A stretch of DNA of 64,000 nt. It comes from Clostridia bacterium (lineage in GTDB: Bacteria; Bacillota; Clostridia; Christensenellales; Aristaeellaceae). This document shows, piece by piece, positions 17,307-26,989 of this stretch; position 1 is the stretch's first letter; each line of letters begins with the position of its first letter. The notes beneath the pieces were generated by a model that worked only from the letters and a program-made list of their open reading frames with translations, was not told the origin of the DNA and made no database searches. The position numbers were made by a program, and so were the translations under genes. The stretch covers positions 1 through 64,000 of the forward strand of contig JAGBDE010000020.1 of NCBI GenBank assembly GCA_017937655.1. Reading direction: 5' to 3'.

Positions 17307-17344
17307 AAAACACCGGAGGCCGTTACGAGCGGCTCCGGTGTTTT
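17307..17344 (+). terminator. Terminator after the AAA+ gene
   Basis: ACACCGGA and GCCG pair with CGGC and TCCGGTGT, with one bulged G, followed by TTTTA. Confidence 0.85.
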
Positions 17345-17404
17345 AGTGTATCAAAAAAGTGTGGGGTGCAGGGGGATCATTCCGCAACCTCAGTCGGCGA
17401 ACAA

Positions 17405-17528
17405 CCCGCTAACCGCGGGCTGTACTTGCTTCGGTTGACGACTTCGGGTCGCTAACGCCTTTGGCGTTGTGTCCGCAGGACACACGCTTCCCTCCGTCCC
17501 ACCCTGCCGGGTGTGGGCAGAGCCCACA
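17405..17528. repeat. Array of six short perfect hairpins, intergenic
   Basis: Within 124 bp there are CCCGC/GCGGG (17405-17419), CGAC/GTCG (17439-17451), AACGCC-TTT-GGCGTT (17454-17468), GTGTCC-GCA-GGACAC (17469-17483), CACCC/GGGTG (17500-17513) and TGTGGGC-AGA-GCCCACA (17512-17528). Three have three-base loops. There is no open frame that looks coding. It resembles the mosaic palindromic repeats found between genes in gut Firmicutes, but I cannot check copy number. Confidence 0.6.
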
Positions 17529-17558
17529 ACTCCTTGGATTTGGCTTTCTTATGTATGG

Positions 17559-18116
17559 TTATTCAGGCAAATTGGCGTTGTATTCCTCGAGGATCTCCAC
17601 GATCTCGATATCCCCGCCCACCAGCATTTCCAGGATGGGCGGTTCGTTGTCCATATTGGGCAGGTTCAGCCAGTAGTGCTCCGCCTGGCGCAGATTGGCA
17701 GCGTGGTCGGGGCCGCCGTCAAAGCAGTTGCAGGCGTCGCCCTGAAACACGGTTCCCCGGACATGCACCTTCACCAGCGCGTAGGTGGGCCGCCCCAGGG
17801 AGATGAAGTACTCGCCCCAGCGGCGGGCCTCCTCCTCGGTTTTGGACACGTACAGGCAGGCCATCCGGGAGGGATAGTGGGGGAATTTCTCGCTGCGCAC
17901 CTGCTCCAGGGCCAGCTCCCGCAGCGCCACCATGGTGGGATAGTCCAGGGAATCGGCGGGATATTTGTCCGGATGGGCGTAGATCTGGCCCACCAGTCCG
18001 GCCTTCATCATGACCCGCTGGTACACGCCGCTGTGGTGATCGTCGTCAAAAATGATGTGCTGGCCCAGCTCCATGGGCCGGTCGGTGACGACGTGATAAG
18101 CGGTAAATTCTTGCAT
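17559..18116 (-). CDS. DUF2441-like protein of unknown function
   Basis: A 185-residue soluble protein with the opening YHVVTDRPMELGQHIIF and HHSGVYQRVM, a pattern I associate with the DUF2441 family. It is last in a minus-strand run after galactokinase (12-bp gap, GAAAGGA before the ATG). No signal peptide or membrane segment is seen. The family label is moderate confidence, and the function is unknown. Confidence 0.65.
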   Translation of the reverse strand: MQEFTAYHVVTDRPMELGQHIIFDDDHHSGVYQRVMMKAGLVGQIYAHPDKYPADSLDYPTMVALRELALEQVRSEKFPHYPSRMACLYVSKTEEEARRWGEYFISLGRPTYALVKVHVRGTVFQGDACNCFDGGPDHAANLRQAEHYWLNLPNMDNEPPILEMLVGGDIEIVEILEEYNANLPE

Positions 18117-18128
18117 GGTTTTCCTTTC

Positions 18129-19397
18129 TTACTTGACGCGGACGGCATGGGGGCCCATGGGCCGCACGTTCAGGATGTTGCAGCTGCCCTGGCCGAATAC
18201 GGCTTCCATCCGGCTGAGAAATTCGGGCAGGAGGTCCGTGGGGACGAAGTTCAGGGTGGTGCCGGCAAAACCGCCGCCGTGGACGCGCCAGGCGCCCTTG
18301 CCGGAGAGGAGCTGCTCGCTGAGCATCAGCGCCAGGGCCAGCTCCTGATGGGCGGAGGAGGCGAAAATGTTCTGCAGATAGCAGAAGCTGCTGCGGCCGC
18401 TTTCGATGACCAGCCGGAGGAAAGTGGGCAGATCGTCCTGCTGAAGGGCGGCAAACTGCTTGTCCACCCGCTGGTTTTCATGATAGAAATGGGCGGCGCG
18501 GAGCAGGGCCCGTTCCTTGTTGGCAATGGTCAGCTTCTCCCGCAGGGTGGGCAGCGCGGCAAAGAAGTCCTCCGGGGTAATTTCCCGCAGATACTCCTTG
18601 CCCATGGCCGCGGCCACGGCCTTCATTTCTGCGGGAATGGCGGCGTAGTCGTCGGTCAGGTCATCGTGGCTGCCGCCGGTGTTGACCACCACCAGAGAGA
18701 ACCCCTTGGCGGCAAAGTCGTAGCTGAGGGCCCGGACTTCCGGGTCGGCATTGGCAAAGTCGATGTATACCAGCCCGCCTGCGCTGCTGGCCATCTGATC
18801 CATCAGGCCGCAGGGCTTGCCGAAATACACGTTTTCCGCGTACTGGGAGATCTGGGCGCGAAGCTTGAAGGGCATATCGCCGGCGTTGTACAGGTTGTCA
18901 AAGATAGCGCAGAGCAGCACCTCAAAGGCGGCGGAGCTGCTCAAGCCGCTGCCGGAGCGCACGGTGGAGGTCACCGTGGCCTCAAAGCCGCCCAGCTTGT
19001 AGCCCAGCTCCTTCATGCGGGTTGCCACGCCGCGCACCAAAGCGGCGGTGGAGCCGGCCTCGCTTTCCACGGGGGACAAATTGTCCAGGGTCAGCGAAAT
19101 GGGGGAGTACCCCTCGCTGTGGACGATGACCGTATCATCGGCCCGGGGGCTGACCACGGCCAGGGTGTCCAGGTTGACGGCGGCGGCCAGCACCTTGCCA
19201 TGGTTGTGGTCGGTATGGTTGCCGGAGATTTCCGTGCGGCCCGGGGCGCTGATGAGGTAAAGCTGACCTGCGGCAGGAAAGCTCTGCTGATGCTTTTCCA
19301 GCAGGCTCTGGTAGCGCTGAAGCTGCATTTCAGCCATTCCGGGCTGGTTGCCGTAAAGATGGGTAAGTTGATCGGCAGAGAGTGTAAAGTTGGTCAT
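18129..19397 (-). CDS. galK: Galactokinase
   Basis: Phosphorylates galactose to galactose-1-phosphate in the Leloir pathway, in the cytoplasm. The protein has 422 residues. It shows the sugar-binding signature GRTEISGNHTDHNHG (53-67), the GHMP ATP-binding motif GSGLSSSAAFE (about 147) and the C-terminal GGGFAGTT. AAAGGA precedes the ATG. It lies 21 bp after a solute-binding protein gene and before a DUF2441-like gene, so import and phosphorylation may be co-regulated. galT and galE are not in the window. Confidence 0.95.
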   Translation of the reverse strand: MTNFTLSADQLTHLYGNQPGMAEMQLQRYQSLLEKHQQSFPAAGQLYLISAPGRTEISGNHTDHNHGKVLAAAVNLDTLAVVSPRADDTVIVHSEGYSPISLTLDNLSPVESEAGSTAALVRGVATRMKELGYKLGGFEATVTSTVRSGSGLSSSAAFEVLLCAIFDNLYNAGDMPFKLRAQISQYAENVYFGKPCGLMDQMASSAGGLVYIDFANADPEVRALSYDFAAKGFSLVVVNTGGSHDDLTDDYAAIPAEMKAVAAAMGKEYLREITPEDFFAALPTLREKLTIANKERALLRAAHFYHENQRVDKQFAALQQDDLPTFLRLVIESGRSSFCYLQNIFASSAHQELALALMLSEQLLSGKGAWRVHGGGFAGTTLNFVPTDLLPEFLSRMEAVFGQGSCNILNVRPMGPHAVRVK

Positions 19398-19418
19398 GAC
19401 GGTTCATCCTTTGCATGA

Positions 19419-20936
19419 TTATTTGGTGTAAGCGCGGTCGGCTACGGGCTGCCAGAGTTGCAGCATGGTTTCCATGCCCAGATCCCGCAGGGTCTGCCGG
19501 AACGCGGCGATGTTTTCATCGCTCAGTTCCTTTTCGCCCAGAATGAAGCTGGCAAAGCTTTCGTCCACGAAACGGCCCAGCTGGTTCTGCAAGGGTTGGA
19601 TCCGGGCGCTTTCCTCCAGGGTCAGGGTGTAGTAGGGGAAGGGCCGCTTGAGGTAAACTGCGTAATTGTAGGTTTCCGTGGTCAGGCGGCGGACGCCCTC
19701 GTCAGCGTAGTTGCTGTAGAAGGCCTGGGGGAACATCCAGGGCATGTTGCCGGTATCGTAAATGGTGAGGATCTGCAGCTCCATGCTGGTGATCTGGGTA
19801 TCCAGGGTGCTCTTCCAGTCCCAGAAGCCGTCCTCGTCGATGGTGTAGTTCACGTCCTTGGTGCCCATCATGGCTTCCACGGCGCCTTCCTCCGTGTAGA
19901 GCCAGTCCACCCAGGTCAGCATAGCAGCGGGGTCGGCGCAGGCGGAGGTGATGGCGAAAGCGCCGCGGCCCAGCGCGCCGTACAGGTCGCGGTAGACCTG
20001 CTGGCCCTCAAAAACGAAGGGCGGCAGGGGGACGTAGTCGGCGGACTGCTTGTAAGTTAGCAGGCTCAGCGGCGTGGGGGCGAAGAACATGCCGTAGGTG
20101 GAGGGATTATCGTCCGTGGTGGAGCGGCGCAGATAGTCGTTGGTGTAGAAGCCGTTCTGATCCAGCAGCTTTTCCGCGTACAGATCCCGCAGGGTGCCCG
20201 CCAGCTGGAAGAAGCTGTCCTCGTCGGCCCAGTAATGCACCTGGCCTGCGTCGTCCAGGTAAAGGTTGTAATCGTTGGCCACCACGCCGTAGGCATGGGA
20301 GAAGAACTTCAGATCCCAGGGGCCCAGGAAGCTGAGGGGGACTTCGTCGTTCTTGCCGTTCATGTTGGGATCCATGTCGCGGAAGGCAATCAGCACTTCC
20401 CGCAGGCTGGCAAAGTCCGTGGGCATGGCAAGGCCCAGATTGTCCAGCCAGGTCTTGTTGATCCACAGAATGTTCTGGCCGCTTTCGGTCTGGATGGAGG
20501 GCAGCGCGCCGATCTTGCCGTTGGGCAAAGTGATGGCGTCCAGCCATTCCGGATGCTCTTCCATGATGGCCCAGAAATTGGGCGCGTACTCCTGTAGCAG
20601 GGGGGCCAGGTCGATGAGCTTGCCGGAATCGGTGTATCGGATCAGCTCGTCGGTGGTCAGGTTGGCCTTGAACAGCACGTCCGGCATCTGGCCGCCGTCT
20701 GCAAACATGGCATCCTTGGCGGCCTTCCATTCCTCGCTCTTGTTGTACTGCTGGAAGGTGAAGGAGATGCCGGTGCGGGCCTCCATGCGGGTGAAGAACT
20801 GGTTGGTGGCCCAGTCCCGGTTGCTGTTCTGGCCGTCAAAACCGGCCATCACAAAAGAGGGGGTTTGGCCCTCGGCCAGGCAAAGGCCGGGCAAAAGCAC
20901 AAGGACCATCAGCATCAAAAGCAGTTTACGAAACAC
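19419..20936 (-). CDS. Extracellular solute-binding protein (sugar ABC importer family 1)
   Basis: A 505-residue exported protein with a signal peptide ending LCLA before EGQTPS. It has no proper lipobox, so it is either released or held by other means. The body shows the family 1 solute-binding layout: FMARxGI-type opening (ARTGISFTFQ), QMPDVLFKANLTTDEL, PNGKIGALPS and INKTWLDNLGL. Large forms like this usually bind oligosaccharides. GTG at 20936 has GGAGG eight bases upstream. No permease genes are next to it; the gene heads a run with galactokinase. Confidence 0.85.
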   Translation of the reverse strand: MFRKLLLMLMVLVLLPGLCLAEGQTPSFVMAGFDGQNSNRDWATNQFFTRMEARTGISFTFQQYNKSEEWKAAKDAMFADGGQMPDVLFKANLTTDELIRYTDSGKLIDLAPLLQEYAPNFWAIMEEHPEWLDAITLPNGKIGALPSIQTESGQNILWINKTWLDNLGLAMPTDFASLREVLIAFRDMDPNMNGKNDEVPLSFLGPWDLKFFSHAYGVVANDYNLYLDDAGQVHYWADEDSFFQLAGTLRDLYAEKLLDQNGFYTNDYLRRSTTDDNPSTYGMFFAPTPLSLLTYKQSADYVPLPPFVFEGQQVYRDLYGALGRGAFAITSACADPAAMLTWVDWLYTEEGAVEAMMGTKDVNYTIDEDGFWDWKSTLDTQITSMELQILTIYDTGNMPWMFPQAFYSNYADEGVRRLTTETYNYAVYLKRPFPYYTLTLEESARIQPLQNQLGRFVDESFASFILGEKELSDENIAAFRQTLRDLGMETMLQLWQPVADRAYTK

Positions 20937-20987
20937 GTTTTAGCCTCCGTTCGGTAGCTTGTAAAAGCGAAATCAATCCTCATTATT

Positions 20988-21015
20988 ATTATACCTTATC
21001 CATCCCGGTTTGCAA
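20988..21015 (-). promoter_or_regulatory. Promoter of the solute-binding-protein/galK operon
   Basis: On the minus strand TTGCAA (21010-21015), a 16-bp spacer and consensus TATAAT (20988-20993). Confidence 0.65.
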
Positions 21016-21074
21016 AGCGGGAAATGCTGTTCGGGGCAGGGAAAAAGATTATTTTCAGTTTTTTCACAAAGTGG

Positions 21075-21121
21075 TTGACAAAAACAAATGAGCGAGTTAT
21101 CATATGAACGAACATTCAAAT
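21075..21121 (+). promoter_or_regulatory. Metal-responsive promoter-operator of the efflux operon
   Basis: TTGACA (21075-21080), a 17-bp spacer and TATCAT (21098-21103). The 20-bp imperfect dyad ATATGAACGA/ACATTCAAAT (21102-21121; 7 of 10 positions symmetric) overlaps the end of the -10. Its TGAA-n6-TTCA core matches the SmtB/CadC operator type, so binding of the repressor encoded just downstream would block initiation. Confidence 0.8.
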
Positions 21122-21140
21122 GAACGGAGGCGCATGCGTC

Positions 21141-21485
21141 ATGCATACCCACGATCAACTGCTGCAAAACGTGAGCCAGGTGCTTCCCACGGACGAGCTC
21201 CTTTGCGACCTGGCCGATTTGTTCAAGGTCTTTGGCGATTCCACCCGCATCAAGATCCTGTACGCTCTGTTTGAGTCCGAGCTATGCGTGTGCGCCATTG
21301 CGGAGCTGCTGGGCATGAGCCAGAGCGCCATTTCCCACCAGCTGAAGGTGCTCAAGGACAGCAATCTGGTAGCCAACCGCCGGGAGGGCAAAACCATCTA
21401 CTATTTCCTTGCTGACGACCACGTCCGCAAGATGATCGCCCAGGGGTTTGAACATCTGATTGAAGAAAGGAACGAGGCAAAATGA
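21141..21485 (+). CDS. ArsR/SmtB-family metal-sensing repressor
   Basis: A 114-residue winged-helix repressor that should release DNA on binding metal. It carries ELCVC (47-51), the alpha-3 cysteine motif of CadC/ArsR, and also D92, H94, H105 and E108 with exactly the spacing of the SmtB alpha-5 zinc site (D104, H106, H117, E120). It could therefore sense both soft (Cd, Pb) and zinc ions. The recognition helix is SQSAISHQLKVLKDSNLV. The start at 21141 follows CGGAGG by ten bases. ATGA overlap with the next gene indicates coupled translation. It is divergent from the sugar operon. Confidence 0.93.
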   Translation: MHTHDQLLQNVSQVLPTDELLCDLADLFKVFGDSTRIKILYALFESELCVCAIAELLGMSQSAISHQLKVLKDSNLVANRREGKTIYYFLADDHVRKMIAQGFEHLIEERNEAK

Positions 21486-21703
21486 AGAAGACCTATGCTT
21501 TGGACGAGCTGGACTGCGCCAACTGCGGCCTGAAAATGGAGGACGCCATCCGGAAGATTGATGGCGTGAAAAGCGTCAGCATTTCTTTCATGATGCAGAA
21601 AATCACCCTGGAGGCAGACGACGACGACTTCGACCGGGTGCTGAAGGAAGCAGTGAAGATCTGCAAAAAGGTGGAGCCTGACTGCCGCATCGTGGTGAAA
21701 TAA
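21482..21703 (+). CDS. Free heavy-metal-associated (HMA, CopZ-like) domain protein
   Basis: A 73-residue single HMA domain with the metal-binding CxxC (C12 and C15, in LDCANCGLKM) and the GVKSV segment. It overlaps the repressor stop by four bases and precedes the P-type ATPase, which itself lacks an N-terminal HMA domain, so it probably delivers metal to the pump or acts as its detached regulatory domain. Confidence 0.88.
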   Translation: MKKTYALDELDCANCGLKMEDAIRKIDGVKSVSISFMMQKITLEADDDDFDRVLKEAVKICKKVEPDCRIVVK

Positions 21704-21735
21704 ACCGCAAAAAGTAGGAAAAGAGGGGATTCCCC

Positions 21736-23568
<1,833 letters not shown>

Positions 23569-23581
23569 TTATTTACTTGGA

Positions 23582-24313
23582 GTGACGCAAATGCTGGAAC
23601 TCAGAAACGTTTCCTACGTGGTCAACGACGGGGAAACCGTGGAAATTCTCAAGAATATCAGCTTCAGGACCGATGATCGCTTCGTGGCCATCACCGGCCC
23701 CAACGGCGGCGGAAAATCCACCCTGGCCAAGCTGATTGCAGGCATCCTGACCCCCACCGAAGGCCAGATCCTTCTGGATGGCGTGGACATTACCAACATG
23801 AGCATTACCGAGCGGGCGCAGAACGGCATCAGCTATGCCTTCCAGCAGCCTGTCCGGTTCAAGGGCCTGACCGTGCGGGACCTGATCAGCATCGCCGCAG
23901 GCCGCAAAATGAGCCTCAGCGAGACCTGCCATGTGCTCAGCGAGGTGGGCATCTGCGCCAAGGACTACGTGGACCGCGAAGTGAACGCGTCCCTGTCCGG
24001 CGGCGAAATGAAGCGCATCGAGATCGCCATGATGCTGGCCCGCAAGACCAAGCTGTCCATTTTCGACGAGCCGGAAGCCGGTATCGACCTGTGGAGCTTC
24101 ACCAACCTGATCCAGGTTTTCGAAAAGATGAACCAGGAAATTCAGGGCACCATCATGGTCATTACCCATCAGGAACGGCTGCTGAACGTGGCGGACAGCA
24201 TTATTGTGCTGGCTGACGGAAAAATCGACCGCATGGGCCCCCGGGCGGACATCCTCCCCGGCCTTCTGCTGTACGATAACACCTGCAGCCTGCTGAACGA
24301 AAAGGTGAGGTGA
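23582..24313 (+). CDS. SmsC/SufC-type ATPase of a minimal Fe-S assembly system
   Basis: A 243-residue ABC ATPase of the SufC type, cytoplasmic, driving Fe-S cluster assembly on its SufB-like partner. It shows Walker A GPNGGGKST (about 39-47), SufC-like FQQPVRFKGLTVRD, the signature LSGGEMKR (about 138), Walker B DEPEAGIDL and the switch ITHQ. The downstream gene overlaps the stop and encodes a short SufB. No SufD, SufS or SufU is present, which is the layout of the two-gene SMS (SUF-like minimal system). Confidence 0.88.
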   Translation: MTQMLELRNVSYVVNDGETVEILKNISFRTDDRFVAITGPNGGGKSTLAKLIAGILTPTEGQILLDGVDITNMSITERAQNGISYAFQQPVRFKGLTVRDLISIAAGRKMSLSETCHVLSEVGICAKDYVDREVNASLSGGEMKRIEIAMMLARKTKLSIFDEPEAGIDLWSFTNLIQVFEKMNQEIQGTIMVITHQERLLNVADSIIVLADGKIDRMGPRADILPGLLLYDNTCSLLNEKVR

Positions 24314-24318
24314 CGAAT

Positions 24319-25236
24319 ATGGATATGATTCAGGAGCAGCTCCTGGCTGAAATTGCCGATCTTCACGGCGTGCCGGAGGGCGCGTACAACATCCGCGCCA
24401 ACGGCCAGATGGCGGGCCGGAACACCACCGCCAATATCGACATCGTCACCAAGACGGACAAGCCCGGCATTGACATCATCATCAAGGCCGGCACCAAGAA
24501 CGAAAGCGTGCACATCCCCGTGGTACTGAGCCAGGCCGGTTATACCGAAATGGTCTACAACGATTTCATCGTGGGCGAGGACTGCGACGTGACCATCATC
24601 GCCGGCTGCGGCATCCACAACAGCGGCGACCAGGAAGCCCGCCACGACGGCATTCACGAGTTCCACATCGGCAAGAACTCCAAGGTGCGCTATGTGGAAA
24701 AGCACTACGGCCAGGGCGACGGCAACGGCGAGCGGGTCATGAACCCCACCACCATCCTCCATCTGGACGAGAATGCCTACCTCATCATGGAATCCACCCA
24801 GATCAAGGGCGTGGATTCCACCAAGCGCTTCACCAAGGGTGACCTGGCTGCTGGCGCACGGCTGGACATTCGGGAGAACATCATGACCCACGGCCATCAG
24901 GTGGCTACCACCGAGTTTGAGCTGGACCTGAACGGCGATAATTCCAGCGCCGACGTGGTTTCCCGCTCCGTGGCCCGGGACTTCTCCCGCCAGGATTTCT
25001 ATTCCGTCATGAACGGCAACGCGGTGTGCAAGGGCCACAGCGAGTGCGACGCCATTATTATGGACAAGGCCACCGTCAAGGCCAGCCCCGCCCTCAGCGC
25101 CAACAATGTGGACGCCAGCCTGATCCATGAAGCCGCCATCGGCAAGATCGCCGGCGAGCAGATGATCAAGCTGATGACCCTGGGCCTGACCGAAGCCGAG
25201 GCCGAGGAGCGCATCATCAGTGGCTTCCTCAAGTGA
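24319..25236 (+). CDS. SmsB/SufB-like Fe-S scaffold, short form
   Basis: A 305-residue beta-helix protein of the SufB/SufD family, well short of the usual 420-480 residues of SufB. It has the conserved C-terminal HEAAIGKIAGEQMIKLMTLG followed by LTEAEAEERIISGFL. A cysteine is present in DCDVTIIAGCGIHNS (near 95) and another in NAVCKGHSECDA (near 238), candidates for cluster ligands. The start is taken as ATG 24319, eight bases after GGTGAGG; GTG 24310 overlaps the SmsC stop and is an alternative. The pair with SmsC is the complete minimal machine. Confidence 0.85.
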   Translation: MDMIQEQLLAEIADLHGVPEGAYNIRANGQMAGRNTTANIDIVTKTDKPGIDIIIKAGTKNESVHIPVVLSQAGYTEMVYNDFIVGEDCDVTIIAGCGIHNSGDQEARHDGIHEFHIGKNSKVRYVEKHYGQGDGNGERVMNPTTILHLDENAYLIMESTQIKGVDSTKRFTKGDLAAGARLDIRENIMTHGHQVATTEFELDLNGDNSSADVVSRSVARDFSRQDFYSVMNGNAVCKGHSECDAIIMDKATVKASPALSANNVDASLIHEAAIGKIAGEQMIKLMTLGLTEAEAEERIISGFLK

Positions 25237-25250
25237 TGGGGGACAGTCCC

Positions 25251-25448
25251 ATGGACGAGCTGAAAGCCATCATGGAACGCTTTGCATCCTCCGGCTGGGA
25301 TTTGATCGCCCCGCCCTGCCAGGCCTGGCTGGACGGCAAGGCCGACCTTCCCGCCCTTCGCGCCGCCATCGCCCAGGCCGATAAGGAATGCGGCAGCTGC
25401 GGCTGCGCGTTTGACCCGCTGTATAAGCGGGCGTTGGAATTGTTGTAA
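25251..25448 (+). CDS. Small four-cysteine protein in the Fe-S assembly operon
   Basis: A 65-residue protein with cysteines at 23, 47, 50 and 52 (the last three in ECGSCGCAFDP). The start ATG 25251 has GGGGGA eight bases upstream; earlier in-frame GTG and ATG codons overlap the SmsB stop and lack a ribosome site. It begins 14 bp after SmsB, and the shared terminator follows, so it belongs to the same transcript. The cysteines could hold a cluster or zinc. I do not recognise a family; an accessory or carrier role in Fe-S assembly is inferred from position. Confidence 0.7.
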   Translation: MDELKAIMERFASSGWDLIAPPCQAWLDGKADLPALRAAIAQADKECGSCGCAFDPLYKRALELL

Positions 25449-25462
25449 TGGTGTGTATTATT

Positions 25463-25518
25463 ATGAAAGCTGCGTCGCTATGTTCGGTGCAGCTTTCATT
25501 GATTGTAAATTTTTTTGA
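25463..25518 (+). terminator. Terminator of the Fe-S operon
   Basis: A perfect 11-bp stem ATGAAAGCTGC/GCAGCTTTCAT (25463-25499). The T-run (25511-25517) comes 11 bases later, so efficiency may be moderate. Confidence 0.6.
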
Positions 25519-25540
25519 AATCTGTGAAGAGGTGGAAGCC

Positions 25541-26005
25541 ATGAAAAAGGGAAAGGTGATTTTCGTTGTATGTATATTCCTGGTTGTGCTGCCTTATTTG
25601 TTGATCCATTTTACCAACAATCACATTGCAAAGGAACTTGAAAAACAGCTGCTTCGCTGCCCGTTGCCGCCAGATACTGAAATCATTGAATCAACCTCAG
25701 TTGCTGGAAAAATGGTGGGAAATGGCAACGGTATGCAATGGTTTGGAATTCTTCTTGTGAAAAGTGATATGGATGAAGATCAATTGTCTGAATGGTATCA
25801 TCAGAAATTGAACACGGATGTAAACGCTGATATCGATGTTTTCATGCAGGACTCACCGCATGTTTTTGAATATATCAACATTCTTTTTCAAAACACATCT
25901 GACTTTGACAGATGTTACCAGATCAGGCTTTCCGGAAATCTGGCTGTAGGTACAGAATCCTCCTTTATTGAAGAACTTTTGAATTCTGATTTGCGTGGAC
26001 ATTAA
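25541..26005 (+). CDS. Membrane-anchored protein of unknown function
   Basis: A 154-residue protein with an N-terminal helix (about 5-22, VIFVVCIFLVVLPYLLIHF) as anchor or uncleaved signal and a hydrophilic remainder outside. The start at 25541 follows GAGGTGG. The gene is clearly richer in A and T than its neighbours and uses AAA, GAA and TTT codons freely. I do not recognise the family. It may be recently acquired. Confidence 0.65.
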   Translation: MKKGKVIFVVCIFLVVLPYLLIHFTNNHIAKELEKQLLRCPLPPDTEIIESTSVAGKMVGNGNGMQWFGILLVKSDMDEDQLSEWYHQKLNTDVNADIDVFMQDSPHVFEYINILFQNTSDFDRCYQIRLSGNLAVGTESSFIEELLNSDLRGH

Positions 26006-26064
26006 CAAATAATTAGTTCCTGATGGTATGCAATTGAGAAAAAGCAATTTATTGGAGAATTCGT

Positions 26065-26283
26065 ATGAAAATTGATTTAGCAAATGAAGAAGCATTGGTG
26101 CTATTCGATTGGTTATACCAAAATAGTGAAAACGAGAAATATTCCGTTGACGATGCTGTGAAATGTGTCTTTTGGAGTATGAAATGTTTGCTTGAACGAG
26201 AACTGGTCGAGCCATGCTATGAAAACTATGCGGAAATCATTACAAAAGCAAAAGAAACCGTAAAGAAAAAATATGGAGTTTGA
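26065..26283 (+). CDS. Small acidic-helical protein, unknown
   Basis: A 72-residue cytoplasmic protein, predicted mostly helical, with an acidic and lysine-rich sequence and the segment DDAVKCVFWSMKCLLE. GGAGAA lies eight bases before ATG. It is AT-rich like its neighbour. No family recognised. Confidence 0.6.
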   Translation: MKIDLANEEALVLFDWLYQNSENEKYSVDDAVKCVFWSMKCLLERELVEPCYENYAEIITKAKETVKKKYGV

Positions 26284-26355
26284 CAGATTTCCATTTTATG
26301 GCTGCTGAAAGAGCGTACTTCTATATATGAACAAAATACATTCAGGAGAACAGAA

Positions 26356-26880
26356 ATGAACATTGAATTGATCCGGTTGACCGCTGAATATAAACAGCAG
26401 TTATTTGATATGCTCACGGAGTGGAAACAAGATATTATTGAGAACCATACAAATAAGTCTCCCTGGAAAATTTGGGCCCATGATTTTCATGATTTTGAAA
26501 ACTACATCCAGAGCCTTGAAACCAAAGAAGGCGGCGGGGAAAACTGGGTTCCCGATACCACTTTGTTTTGCCGCGATAAGGACAGGAATATTCTGGTAGG
26601 AGCTGTGAATATCCGGCATCGCCTGAATGACGCGCTGCTGAAAAGCGGCGGCCATATCGGCGACGGGATCAGGCCCAGCGAACGAAAAAAGGGATATGCC
26701 ACCGCCATGATCGCCCTGGCGCTGGAAGAATGTCGGAAGCTTGGAATCCAGCGTGTGCTGATGGTCTGTGATAAAGACAATATCGCCTCCGCCAAGGCCA
26801 TCATCCGTAACGGCGGCGTGCTGGAAAACGAAATAGAGGAAGACGGCAATAATGAACAGCGTTACTGGATCTGGCTATAA
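26356..26880 (+). CDS. GNAT-family N-acetyltransferase
   Basis: A 174-residue acetyltransferase. The acetyl-CoA site is read in GDGIRPSERKKGYATAMIALALEEC, where RKKGYAT is the Q/RxxGxA pyrophosphate loop. The strand and helix VLMVCDKDNIASAKAIIRNGG complete the fold. The substrate is unknown. The 5' third is AT-rich while the 3' part returns to local composition. AGGAGAACAG precedes the ATG. Confidence 0.88.
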   Translation: MNIELIRLTAEYKQQLFDMLTEWKQDIIENHTNKSPWKIWAHDFHDFENYIQSLETKEGGGENWVPDTTLFCRDKDRNILVGAVNIRHRLNDALLKSGGHIGDGIRPSERKKGYATAMIALALEECRKLGIQRVLMVCDKDNIASAKAIIRNGGVLENEIEEDGNNEQRYWIWL

Positions 26881-26908
26881 ATAACGCCCCTGAAATAGGC
26901 TCCGGCTC

Positions 26909-26956
26909 TTGACTTTCCCCGCCGGGGATGCTACTATCCCGTTAACGAAGACGTTA
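26909..26956 (+). promoter_or_regulatory. Promoter of the FMN-dehydrogenase gene with two dyads
   Basis: TTGACT (26909-26914), a 17-bp spacer and TACTAT (26932-26937). The spacer contains the dyad TCCCCgccGGGGA (26916-26928), and just past the start region lies TAACGaagaCGTTA (26943-26956). Both could be operators. Confidence 0.6.
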
Positions 26957-26989
26957 TATATCCTTGGTTTCATAGAAAGGGGTATGCTT

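Noticed and set aside
17405..17528. Possible CRISPR array
   Set aside because: The units are inverted repeats of different sequence, not identical direct repeats with spacers, and no cas gene is near.
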